Source: Voacanga thouarsii
Taxonomy: Eukaryota; Streptophyta; Magnoliopsida; Gentianales; Apocynaceae
Direction of reading: 5' to 3'
DNA: 64,000 nt
Assembly (NCBI GenBank): GCA_026120185.1
Contig: JANUWF010001815.1
Location: 930,001 to 994,000 of the forward strand
Below, piece after piece: positions 1-11,591 of the stretch (positions are counted from its first letter, which is position 1; the number at the start of each line of letters is the position of its first letter). The position numbers and the translations under genes are program-made. A model generated the notes under the pieces. It saw only the letters and a list, made by a program, of their open reading frames with translations. It did no database searches and was not told where the DNA came from.

Positions 1-1181
1 ACCACATACATATATATATGTGTATAAAATACTTAACACATGTTCAAAGATAAGCATATCAAATTAACAATCCAACTGCTACATTTGTGCAAATTACTAA
101 AAATATTATCATGGCCTAATTTGAAAGTAATCGGATATGACTTGCCACATGATATAATATAATCTCCATATAAAAGTCCAAAATCTAAAGCATTTAGAAA
201 TATAAACATATTAAATTAATGATCCAACTATTAAATTTGTTAAAATTTTGAAAACCAGTATTAGAAGGTAATCGAATTTGATTTGTAGCATGATCTAGCA
301 TAATCTCTATATAAAAACTCAAAACTTAGAGCATTTAGAAACATAAGCATATCAAATTAACTATTCAACCATTAAATTTGTTAAAATTGCTAAAACCAAT
401 ATTATAGCCAAATTTGAAGGTAATTGGATATGATTTGCCGCATATATACCATAATCTCTATATAAAAGCCCAAAACCTAACTTGTATACATTCATTAGCA
501 TATCGAATTAACAATCCAATCGTTAGATTTATTAAAATTGCTATAAAAAAAATGTATTATGACCAAATTTGAAGGTAATCGGATATGATTTGCCACATGA
601 TATAACATAATCTCCATATAAAAGCCCAAAACCTAAAGCATTTAGAAATATTAGCATATCAAATTAACGATCCAACTATTAGACTTGTTAAAATCGCAAA
701 AAAAAAAGTATTATGCCAAAATTTGATTGTAATCAGATATGTAACACATTTATATTGATTAGCATATCAAATTAACGATCCAACCATTAGTTTTGTTAAA
801 ATTGCTAAAAAAAGTATTATGGCCAAATTTGAAGGTAATCAAATATGATTTGCCATGTAATCTAGCATAATCTCCATACAAAAGCCCAAAACCTAAAGCA
901 TTTAGAAATATAAGTATATCAAATTAATGATCCAACCGTTAGATTTGTTAAAATCGCTAAAAAAAAGAGTATAATGTCTAAATTTGAAGGTGATCGGATA
1001 TGTTTTGCCATATGATCTATCATAATATCTTCATAAAAGCTAAAAATCTAACGCATTTACTCTAATTAGCATATCAAATTAATGATTCAAACATTAGATT
1101 TGTTAAATTTGCTATAAAAAAAGAAGTATTATGGAGAAATTTGAAGGTAATCGGATATGTTTTGCTACATGATCTATTATA

Positions 1182-1243
<62 letters not shown>

Positions 1244-1860
1244 TATGTCCAAATTTTATTGTAATCAAATATCGGATATGTTTTACCACATGATCTAGCA
1301 TAATCTCTATATAAAATCCCAAAACCTAACATAATTACATTGATTAGCATATCAAATTAATGATCTAACCGTTAAATTTTTTAAAATTTCTAAAAAAATG
1401 TATCATGTCCAAATTTGAAGGTAATTGAATATGATTTTCCACATGATCTAGCACAATCTCTATATAAAAGCCCAAAACCTAATGCATTTATGAATATTAG
1501 TATATCAAATTAACGATCCAATCATTAGATTTGTTAAAATTTCTAAAATAAGTATTATGGCCAAATTTTAAGGTAATCGGATTTGTTTTGCAACATGATT
1601 TATCATAATCTTTATATAAAAGCTCAAAACATAACGTATTTACAAAAATTAATATATCAAATTAACGATCCAATCCTTAGATTTGTTAAAATTGGTTTAA
1701 AAAAAAGTATTATGTCCAAATTTGACGGCAATCGGATATGATTTGTAACATAATCTAATATAATCTCTACATAAAAGCTTAAAACCTAACGCATTTACAA
1801 ATATTAGTATACCAAATTAATTATCCAACCATTAGATTTGTTATAAGTTCATGTTCAATT
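1..1860. repeat. Tandem array, ~152-bp unit, about 12 copies
   Basis: A diverged unit recurs head to tail. The phrase AGCATATCAAATTAA marks each copy, at about 53, 204, 346, 497, 653, 761, 913, 1068, 1346, 1499, 1651 and 1806. Most steps are 142-156 bp; one copy is shortened (108 bp) and one interval is doubled (278 bp) around the AC microsatellite. Other shared phrases are AAATTTGAAGGTAATCGGAT and ATAAAAGCCCAAAACCTAA. No coding potential is seen. It begins before the window. It may be a satellite, or the internal tandem array of the CACTA-like element next to it. Confidence 0.9.
1188..1236. repeat. (AC)n microsatellite
   Basis: About 24 uninterrupted AC dinucleotides lie inside one unit of the 152-bp array. 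The Val-Cys run of the minus-strand reading frame here is an artefact of this repeat. Confidence 0.97.
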
Positions 1861-1899
1861 TGTAATCTCCTATAATTATTATTATTTTAACATAGTAAA

Positions 1900-3193
1900 A
1901 TTTTATTTTTTTTGAATTTGCCAAATATACTTAGAGATATAAAGATGACTCGAACTGGTGTCTATTTTGTCTCTAAATAGAAAATAAAAAAAAACTAAAT
2001 GGAGACAATGACCATTAACTTGAAATTAGAGTCAATATACAGACAAAAACGTAAATCATCTTTTCGTTTCTAAAATTTAGAGACAAAAAATATAGATTCT
2101 AATTAGTCTCAAATATTTGAGATGAATTTGATAATCTCTAAATTGTCTCTATTTATAGACCAATTAGAGACGATTAAGACCATCTCCAATTTTAGAGATG
2201 GATTTGAAATTAGAGTTAATTTAGGGACAAAAACATAAATCATGCTTTTCATCTCTAAAATTTAGAGACAAAAATGTGGACTCTAATTAGTCTCAAATAT
2301 TTTAGATGGATTTGATAATCTCTAAAACGTCTCTATTTAGAGACCAATTAGAGATGACTAAAGACTATCTCCAATTTCAGAGATAGATTTAAAATTAGAA
2401 TCAATTTAGAGACAAAAACGTAAATCATACTTTTTGTCTCTAAAATTTAGAGGAAAAAAATGTAGATTCTAATTAATGTCAAATATTTGAGACGGATTTG
2501 ATAATCTCTAAAACGTCTTTATTTAAAGACCAATTAGAAATGACTAAGACCATCTCTAATTTTGAGACCAATTATCCAAAAAAAATAGAGTAATGAAACA
2601 GTAGAGATGAACATATTTGTCTCTAATTAGTTTCTAATTTTAAATACATTAGAGACTAATAACTTTTTCATCTCTCTTTCGTCTCTAATATTAGAGACTA
2701 ATAACTTTTTCATCTCTATTTCTTCTCAATATTAGAGACTTATAACTTTTTTCGTCTCTAATATTAGAGATATGTTGACCGTTGTCACGATTCCGACTCT
2801 ATTTGGAGATAAAATTGAAACAGTTTTACTATCGTCTCTATTTTGCATCTACTTAGAGATTAAATAGAAACGTTTTAGTTAGAGACAAAAAATATCCGTC
2901 TCTAATTTGTCTCAAATATTTGAGACGCATTGAGAGTCGTTACTGTTTTGATTCCATTTAGAGATAAAATTGAGACAACATTACTTTTTGTCTCTATTTT
3001 ACGTCTTTTTAGAGACCAAATGAAACGTTTTATTTAGAGACGAAAAATTTTCATCTCTATTTTGTCTCAAATATCCCATTTTAATTTTTAAAAAATCAAT
3101 CCATTTGTATTTTGTCTCAAATTAGTCTCTATTTGGAGAAGAAATAATTTCGTCTCAAAAGTTTGGTCTCTAAATCTCATTTTTCTCATAGTG
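1900..3193. mobile_element. Right end of a CACTA (En/Spm)-like DNA transposon
   Basis: The stretch is packed with short direct and inverted copies of GTCTCTAA / TTTAGAGAC, in partly tandem ~180-bp blocks (about 1980-2600). Such subterminal repeats are typical of CACTA transposase-binding arrays. It ends at 3193 with TCTCATTTTTCTCATAGTG, which reads CACTATGAGAAAAATGAGA on the minus strand, a fair CACTA-type terminus. The next bases, TTA, could be one copy of the 3-bp target duplication. No transposase ORF and no matching left terminus are in view, so the left end is either lost or outside the window. Confidence 0.6.
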
Positions 3194-6100
3194 TTAAGCC
3201 TATTTTGGAAAATGCAAAGCCATGTGAAAATGCCATATTTAAATTGTGTACAACTTGCATTCAAGTGCATATAAAATATATGCATGAATTTTATGAAGCA
3301 TTTCATACAATGGCATGAGAACTATGATTTAAATTATGAGTATGCCATTTTTGGTCATAACACTTATGCACAAAAATAATGATTCTATTATGATATCATA
3401 ATTTATTCATGCATGAATATTGCCATGAAGCTTCTCATGAGTATGATGATTATGGGCCATACACCAAAATTATGCTATACATGAAAATGTATTTCAGCAT
3501 TTCATACATGAAAATATTGCTAAAATCATTGCATGATTTACACTAAATGCCCCCAAGTATCTTGACGACGGTTTACAACTAATACTTCTTGAATAAGTTA
3601 CTAGAACAGATATAGGGATTTTGGTTTTGGAAAATCTTGGGGAAGGTGTGTTTGAGCCTTGATTGAATTAAGTTTTGGAAGATGGGCATTTACAACTGGA
3701 ACAATATTTTTCTGTTAGGAATGAAAATTATATAATCCACATCAGATTGGGAAATTTTTCCATGAACCACATTAAGCTTAGATATTGAGTACTCAATAGG
3801 TGAGGTATTAGGACTAGCTTGCATTAGTATAGGATAGACTACCAGAAGATTGGCCATCTTCGGATGTTTGATTTTTTCCAAATGGGGTGTCAGTCCTAGG
3901 TGACCGAGCTGGGTCCTTAGCTAGCAACACAATTTTCAATAGGTGAAATGTAACACCCCATATTTTCATAACGTAGTGGGCTATAGCTTTATGGGATGTC
4001 GCCCCGTCTGATTGTTCAGACAAGGGGTCGTTATAACAAACTTTACTCAAAAGGCCGCGAAAATTCTCCCTTTTTTTTAAATAGAAAGGTACAAGAATTT
4101 GGCTTCTGATACATACACTCGTGAATACAATAGGTTCAAAATTTAGCATGAGCCTCTAGGAGTCCACCGCGCTTCCGCTACGCCTCTGATCCTGAATTTT
4201 TCATGAAAAATAACATGTGTGTAAGTGAAAATCACTCAGTTAGTCTCGTGTGTGCTAGTGCTTTAGTATGTGGACAAAGTACATAAAACCTTTGTAGGGA
4301 AAACATTTCATTTGTTCACTGGAAACAAATCCAAAACTCCAAAAAAAAGAGTTATTTTAGAACTCAATCATTTTTGGAAAACTGTATTTCAATTTCAAAT
4401 CATTGCCCCAGTTTTTAAATCACAGGCATTCCTTCAACTGAAAGTAAGCCCGTATGCAAAGCTCTCAAGGCTTCGCCTTCGGTGCCACGTATTATTGTGC
4501 TTAGACCGCAACCTACAGCATTCAATCGTACGTTGCCGAATAAGTAACTACACCACAGCATACTACTGAGAATCAAGTTAGTGCTTATGCTAGGAATTCA
4601 AGTTAGTGCATACACCAGGAATTCAAGTTAGTGCTCGTACTGGAGCATATCAAGAAACCATTTTTCCATATCAAGAAAACTATTTTTGGGGCAAAACTTT
4701 ATTTTCCAAGATTTGATCCCACTGACTCGCAAGTTAGATCATCATTCGCATAGGCTCCGCAGAGTCAATCAATTCATTTCATGGCACACCAGGCCAATAA
4801 AACAATTTCAGGGATCAAAAGGTCACTTTCCAAAAGTCAATCTCATCACGAGAGATTATTTTCCAAAATCATGTTAAAATAGGATAAAGAGATCTGTTTA
4901 CACATCAAAACATGTTTCCAAGAGTATTTAGGTCATTTTCCTCATACTCGATCACAAAACTCATTTCTAAGGGTATTCGGGTTATTTTACCTATACTTGA
5001 TTCCAAAAGACTTTTCGATGATATTTGGGTCATTTTACCCTTATTCGATTTGAAAAGTATTTACAAGAGTTCGAATAAGTATATTTCGGTCATTTACCAA
5101 TTACTCGATTCCAAAGGTTTTCATAAAACATTCCAATAAGGACATTTGGATCATTTTCTAAATACCTGATTCCAAAAGGAACTCATTTCAAGAAATCTAG
5201 AATTCTAATCCTAAAAGAGGATTAAATTCAAAGTTTCCAACAAATTTCCATAAAAATGTTCCAATAAGGGCATTCCGATCAATTTATGAATACCCAATTC
5301 CAAAGTTTACCATTTTCTAAAAATTCCAAATATTTAATCCAAAAAGAACTAAATTCACAAAATTCATACTTTAATTATCCAGTAAGGTTTCCAAGCCAAT
5401 TATGATGTTCAATCGAGCCTAAAACGGCATAAAATAATTCTTGCTTAGATAAACCTTAAGCATATTGAGGGATTTCTAAAACGGTATAAAACATAGAATT
5501 TCATGGAAAAGTAAAGCACACTAGCTTTTAAAAGGTTTTAGAAATCAAAGGGATTCACCTCGTGTTCTAAGCAACTTTTTCCATTCACGGTCGTTTAACC
5601 TCCGTTCCTACCATTTTCGACGTTTCGTTGGCCGTTTGTCACTAAACCTACACCAAACATCATTTTCGGGTCAATTCGTGCTTGCCCAAAAAATAGCCGA
5701 CGTGCCCGACAGGTAACCGGCGTCTAGCCGATGTTCCCGACAATTAGCTGACGATTAAGAAAAACGTTCGACTTTCATTCACATCGTTTTTTCATCATTT
5801 GTTCGATTATTTCATTTTCCTTTTTCCACATCCTTTCTCCCTTCATAAACAAGGGATTCACTTCATATTTCTCCAATTATTTCATCCAAAATCACACAAT
5901 TAATCATCCTTAAATTCGTCCATGTTCCAAGCAAAATTCTAAAATTTTGTAGTTTTGACACATGATTTTGTTTTGGACATAACTTTCAATCCACAACTCC
6001 GTTTTGGCTCCATAATATACCAAAAAGACCGTAAGACTCTTAAATTTAATTTTTTATGAGCTCTTTTCCAGAATTATGGTTTTTGAGGCACTGTACTGGG

Positions 6101-8241
6101 CAAAAACAGCCCCAGTAGTTTTACCTTAATTTCACTATTCATGCTTTCCTTTGTTCTCCTTCAATCCAAACACTTATATATCACTTAATCCTCCTCAAAT
6201 GTTACTAAAACAGCCTTCATACCTCTGATTTTCAGACATATTTAGCTCAGGAAACCATATTTCCAATACCAAATTTAACATTCTCAAACAACAACAACAA
6301 CTATTTATTTTCCTTTAACAATTAGTCTAGCTTTCCTTTTTATTTCACATGATTCTTTTGCAGCCATGATCCACCAATAAAATTGTCATGAAAACATATT
6401 TAATCACCATATAAAACATAGCATAAAATCCTCCTCACCAATCGACACACACACAACACACACAACCTTGTAAACAAACTTGAATTCTTGAGAAAAATTC
6501 ATAAATAGCATGAATTTACCAACAAAATTTATATGAAAGTAATTCTCATGCTTTAATCTACAACTTTAATTCTTGAAGCTTGAATGTTTACCTTGTTTGT
6601 AGCTTGATTTGGTTGAAAAATGCTTCAAGTTTCCCTTTTTCTCTCCAAGAACTCTTCTTCTCTCACTTTTCCCATTTTTCTCTGTTTTTTTCTTTCTTTT
6701 CTTCCCTTTTCCTTTCTTTTCTTCCTCTCCTTCCTTTTGTTCTTCTCTTGGATGAATTTTTGGCTGTTTTACAGCCCTTCCAACGCCATTCTAGGGTCCA
6801 AGGTCAACAAACATTTATTACATTGTGGGCTATCCATTTTAAAGCTAAATTCCTATTGGTGGATTTAATTTAAATGGATAATTCTTAAGCTTATTCAATA
6901 AATTTTTACAATTTCATAATCCCACAAATATTTTACTCCCCTAATGATATTTTTAACACTTATTTTCATCCACCATTCACACAATGCCTTGCGTCCATTT
7001 TTAACCGCGATTTTCTATTTTCTTCAGAAACGACCAAAATTGGGTCCGTAACGGAAAAATATTTTATTTCACTATTCAACTCCAAAAATTCTACTAAATC
7101 TATTGGTAATATTTAAATTCTTCAATTCCCTCTCTACTTGGTCAAATTTGCAGTCAAAGTCGCGGGCACGGTCAAAATGACGAAAATTTCCCCGGTGATC
7201 CGGATAGCATAATTCACACCAAAACGTGTGTTTCATCACACTGATCAATTTCTCTTCTTAGTGTACCCTCAAGTTCTTATTTTATTAATAATAGTAGCCT
7301 TCCGAAGATTTAGAGTACGAGTAGAACAAATCCAATAATTACATCCAGGTCCCGACCAAATATTATCATACTAAAATATTCGTCTCATTACACCGATCAA
7401 CTTTTGTTCTAACTATTGATACAAATTCTCATCCTATTACAAATAGGAGTTAGTCAAAGATAAAAAAAAAAAAATGGGGTATTACAAAAACCGGAGGATG
7501 GAGGTGAAACATCCGTCTGATGGATTAGACGAGAGAAATGCTTGGGACATTCTCTTGGTAGGGATGTGCACCCTACATGCTATTATTTGCTTTGGTTATG
7601 CCTTAGCCACTTGAGACATATTGCAAATAATGTGGAGAATTCGGGTTCAAAACTTTGTATAAATGAAAAATCTGTTCCAAGGTTGTGATGTGTAATTTAG
7701 CATTTTATCTGATGAAGATTTTGTTTAAGCAGTATGTTACAACATACTCATTTCCTTCCCTAAAAATTATATTTTGCATTAGTGAAAGTTGCATTATGAG
7801 TATATCCATTCAAATTATTTTCATTCATGCATCATGACATTTATTTCAAAAATTATGCCACGACCACACCGCAAACTTCTTGAGATTATTTATAATCTCA
7901 CTCTTTTTTTTTATTATTATTATCACATTTTCAGGAAGAGGTACGATTATCAAGACTAGGACTTAAAGCTCTATTTTGTAATAGTATTCGGTCTTGATAC
8001 TTTTGTTTCTTTTAATTCTGGATGAACGATTAGATTTTCTTTTCGCCAAACTTAGATTTTTTTTTTCGTTGACCTTAGTAAATTCCTTGTGATGTAATTT
8101 AAGATTAAGCACTAAGATTTATCCTCTTTCCTTTGCTCTCCTTTGTTGGATTTTTTTAATCTTATTGCATTATAAAGACCTCTGGTCCAAAGGACAGGGC
8201 GACATCCTTGGCCATTAGGCCACTTATTAGGGGGTGTTACA
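3194..8241 (+). mobile_element. Plus-strand Ty3-type LTR, split by a second LTR
   Basis: Two segments (up to 3948, and 7487-8241) read as one LTR interrupted at 3949-7486. The left part has GAGTACTCAATA and a following stretch that resembles 58680-58830 of the solo LTR at 55217-59473. The right part matches that LTR's 3' end: a TTCAGGAAGA phrase near 7933, then ATAAAGACC, GGCGACATCC and finally GGGGTGTTACA at 8241. Its 5' terminus is not seen; the CACTA-like end at 3193 may have inserted into it. It abuts a decayed Athila protease at 8242. The exact left limit is a guess. Confidence 0.6.
3949..7486 (-). mobile_element. 3.5-kb solo-LTR-like insertion, minus strand
   Basis: Bounded by TGTAACACCCC at 3949 and GGGGTATTACA ending at 7486, the TG...CA form of an LTR. 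It is homologous through much of its length to the solo LTR at 31352-35260, for example 4910-5560 against 32370-32880 and 6960-7486 against 34740-35260. The GCCCCGTC...GACAAGGGGTC block near 4003 is the reverse complement of the 3' end of the plus-strand copies, so this copy is in minus orientation. No gag or pol. The flanks are TGAAA and AAAAC, not a clean 5-bp duplication; a 2-bp loss at the right junction would explain this. Confidence 0.75.
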
Positions 8242-8288
8242 GCCTAGCTTACAGAAAGTGCTATTTAGTAACAAATTTATGATAGCCT

Positions 8289-9180
8289 CTAGTCTACTAA
8301 TGTAGGGCCAAAGGTAATAATTCCAATTATACAAGGGATAAAGAAACTCTCTAGATCATTCAAATTTTGCGGTAGCTTTTCTTTGCATTTGAGGATGGCA
8401 GAACATTCTTCATTCAATATCACAGTAGATAGCTCTTCCCGCTTCCATTTGTTGGACAGGATATCTTTCAAAAATTTAGTATACTTGGGTATTTATGTTA
8501 AGGCTTCAACAAGTGAAAATTTTATCTACAACTGTTTGAATAGCTCCAAGAACTTTTTGAACTGTTCATCATTTTTTTCCTTCTTTAATCGATTTGGATA
8601 TGGAATAAGGGGAGAATGCTTATGCTTTTCTATCTTTTTTGCTCCAACTTTCTTAGGTGTAGGTGATATCTCCTCTGTTCCTTTAGATGGTGCTATAGGA
8701 AGTTCAGAATCTTTCTCTTGCTCTTTTTTTGTTTTTTCTTCATTATCACCGTGTGTTGGTATCATAGGGCTTTCCAATGTTTTTCCATTTCTCGAAGTTA
8801 TTGCCACAACAAACTCTTGGCAAGCATATTCTTCAAGACTCCTAACAAGTTGCCTAATCTCATTCCTTATATTATGGAGTAATGCTTCTTGACACCTTAG
8901 TGGTGCCTCCACCTCTTTAAAATATAAAAAAACTGAATTGGCAAATTGTTCAAGAAGAGACTTGAGTAATGACTTGGTAAGAGAAATGGGATGAGATACA
9001 TTAAGTGAAGTAGATGCTTGAAGTCTATGAAGTGAGCAAAATTGACTAACCCAATCCACATTGCACTCCTAATCTAACTCATGAATTTCGTGGACATTGT
9101 TGATCAACACATCATGACAACCTTCTTGAGTTTCAATCCCCAATGACCATATACCTTCCCATGCATCCATAGCACTATGT
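8289..9180 (-). pseudogene. Athila-type gag to protease junction, broken
   Basis: The minus strand reads a gag C-terminal region of Athila Ty3/gypsy elements. Family-typical phrases are visible: YPNRLKKEKNDEQFKKFLEL near 8530-8600, MKDILSNKWKREEL near 8450 and FFIPCIIGIITFG near 8300, the usual stretch before protease. A Lys/Glu-rich low-complexity region lies between 8620 and 8790. A frame change near 8475-8525 and a stop at about 9075 break the frame. Upstream in the same frame, 9076-9180 still reads like coding sequence (DAWEGIWSLGIETQEG). In intact elements gag forms the virus-like particle; this copy cannot. Confidence 0.8.
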
Positions 9181-9871
9181 CCAATCAACCTCGCAATCAC
9201 AAATTAAAACCCAAAATCAATGAAAGAGTAATAATTCCTCAAGCATAGTTCTAAGAAAAGTCCAAAAGAACAATCAATCTTATCAAACAAAAACACAAAA
9301 CACGATTACTTCCAAGATAGCCTCCAAATCTCAAATCAAAATGCATAGTTAATAGGAGAGCAACAGCTTCCAAATCCACAAAATGAGCAAAATTTAAGCA
9401 TAATACCCAAGAAAGATTCTATAAAAAAAAAAATCACATACTAATACACACAATAGCGTATTTTCAAATATCCAAACACAAAAATTTCTATTTCCAAACA
9501 AAAAGAATATCGTCCTTATAAAACCAATCATTTACTCAAAATTTCAAGACAACCAAATTATCATAGAAAAATATGACTAAAAATCTCAAAATCCAACAAT
9601 TTCTCTACAACCATTCTTAATCATCCAAAAAAAAAAAAAGGTATAAATCAACAAACATATCAATGAAATCATCCGAAGTCCAAAAGAAAAAAATTTAACA
9701 CAAAAAATAATCAAAGAATTCTCAAGTATAATTTTGGCCAAAATAAATATACTCACAATAAATATACAAATAAATATTCACAATCAAGTTAGTGCTATAT
9801 ACAAATATAAACATAATTACAAGGCAAAATTAACTAATATCTAAGTTTTCAAAATATTGCCATAAACAATT
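9181..9871 (-). other. Leader of the Athila-type element
   Basis: AT-rich sequence without a credible ORF between the gag remnant and the primer-binding site. This is the position of the untranslated leader in this family. I see no further feature. Confidence 0.5.
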
Positions 9872-9891
9872 CCCCAGTAACAGTGAAAAAA
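9872..9891 (-). other. Degenerate tRNA-Asp-type primer-binding site
   Basis: The plus strand reads TCCCCAGTAACAGTGAAAA just inside the LTR. The intact form, seen at 49161 in this window, is TTCCCCGGCAACGGTGCCA, matching the 3' end of plant tRNA-Asp (CCCCGGCAACGGCGCCA). Most differences are C-to-T or G-to-A changes at former CG/CNG sites, as expected from deamination of methylated cytosine. Confidence 0.7.
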
Positions 9892-9894
9892 ACT

Positions 9895-11591
9895 TAATGT
9901 GCACTATGTGTGTATGTATAAATGATAATAATAATGCCCTACAATCACACAAGTTTTATAAATTAAAATGCCAAGTCAATTCATACAAAGCACACATATA
10001 GGCAAGTGCACCTTTCGTGTAGTAACGATATCATTGGCAAGTATCGAAGAACTATAAGGAATGTGACAATTACCTCCACTTTCTTCTTGTCTTATTGTTT
10101 AGCCAAATAAAAATGTGAAGTATAAGGCTAACTAATTACACTAAGAAACCTATCAAGTTCTTACATATGAAAAAAGGCATAAGTTCATCAAGGATTTAAA
10201 AAGAGATAAAAGCCATGTAACAAAAGAAATTCCCCCATTAAACACCTAAAAGATGATTATCTATTCGGATTCATAAATTCTAACTCTAGGTACTAGTGTG
10301 AGTTAAATATCAATCTCATTCTCTCTCGAGTTATGAGATCTCTAAGTTCAATTAATCGGAATCTCTACCTAATCAACCAAACCCAATGATGTATGAATTA
10401 CTACTCATAATCTCAAATCATCCAAAAGTCACAAAATTCCTATCTCTAGGCAATTCCATAAGCCCTTGGTTATTAGCCCTAATATCCAATCCCCCTCTCA
10501 AGTTAATCGAAAATGGAATGCATTAAATTAGTCAAGAGAGTATCCCAATCTTAGTACAATATCTCGAAATCATTAAGGTTGAACAAATAATTGAAGAAAT
10601 TCAACTAAAACATATCACAACCAAAATAACATAATAAACACAAATAACCAAATACCATAGAAATAAAATAATATATTTAAGAAAAATACATCAACTTAAA
10701 GCATAGAATAGGGCACAATCCTTCATTATAATTAAAAATAAAATCTTAGCACAAAAGTTGACAAGTTAGATTACAAAAGAAGAGAAAAGAAAACTCATTG
10801 ACAAGCCATTTTCTTCCTCTTCTTGAGATCGCCTTGCAATCTTCTATTCTTCCTCTTTGAATCCCTTGGCCTTCCTATTTCTCTTATGTTTAAACTCTTA
10901 AACCAAGAACCCTAGGTTCTTTTGGTGGCTCCTTAAAATCTCTCTCTCTCTCTCTCAATCTTTTAATTGAAGCTATGACGTGGTTTACATAGCACAAGCG
11001 TCATGGATCTTCAAAAACTCGTTGAATAGTACGCCCACTATGCATGTGGGCGGCCTAGAAAAATGGAGGCCACCATTTCTACTAGCAAAGGGGCGGCCTA
11101 GGGAGGTTTCTTCTTCCTGGGCCTCCAATTCAATGGAAAGAAAGGCACAGGAAATGGTCCTAAGTGGCCAAGGGAGGTTCCTTCTCCTTGGACCGCCAAC
11201 TTTTTGGTAAAATGGCAAGTCATGTGCTTCTAGACAGCCTAGGGAAGTTGGGTCACCATTTTACTAAGCAATTGGCATTATGTTTTACTATTAGGCGGCA
11301 TAGGGAAGTTAAACTTCCTTGGGCTACCATTCTTCTATTCTAGGCACCAGATTATATTCTCTAGGCGGCCTAGATAAGTTAAACTTCCCTTGGCCAATAG
11401 CTTTCTGTGCTCCTCTTCAATTTTTCTCATTTTTTTTCACTCTTTTTCACCTTGTTTATCTCTAATTGATATTTTTTATTTCCTAAACAAAACAAGGTAT
11501 AAAGGGTGTGGTGAGTAGTGATTTAAATAAAATTTTATCACAATTAAGGTACAAATACAATAAAAAATATATACATGATGAGCATTCATCA
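9895..11591 (-). repeat. 5' LTR of the Athila-type element
   Basis: Placed by alignment of its inner edge with the LTR/primer-site junction at 49186: CTTAATG here, CTTGATG there. The outer edge reads GCATTCATCA at 11591, so the LTR would be TGATG...CATCA, with one mutated base at the inner end. Length is about 1.7 kb. It contains a (CT)n run near 10938-10957 and a GC-richer block with repeated GGCGGCCTAG-like phrases (11050-11400). Open frames at 10980-11218 on both strands come from that block and are not taken as genes. Confidence 0.65.

Larger units (their letters stand above)
8242..11591 (-). mobile_element. Decayed Athila-type Ty3/gypsy element, 5' half
   Basis: In minus orientation the order is LTR (9895-11591), primer-binding site (9872-9891), leader, gag (to about 8300) and the start of protease, where the element is cut off by the plus-strand LTR ending at 8241. 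The rest of pol and the 3' LTR are not in the window. The last bases before the junction (8242-8295) still resemble the Athila protease start (DLGASIN-type) with indels. Stops and frameshifts throughout show an old insertion. Confidence 0.8.

Noticed and set aside
1074..1322. Reading frame with a long Val-Cys run
   Set aside because: It is only the translation of the (AC)n microsatellite within the tandem array.
1..1860. Possible CRISPR-like array
   Set aside because: Whole ~152-bp units repeat without unique spacers, and the sequence is plant nuclear DNA.
6580..6873. Phe/Ser/Leu-rich frames that look like membrane proteins
   Set aside because: They come from pyrimidine-rich DNA inside the 3.5-kb LTR. 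Similar frames at 46412-46884 and 34014-34229 have the same cause.
8383..8892. 170-codon plus-strand ORF
   Set aside because: It is antisense to the gag remnant, whose minus-strand frames match the Athila family.
10980..11218. Overlapping open frames on both strands
   Set aside because: They fall in a GC-richer, internally repeated block of an LTR and show no protein similarity I recognise.
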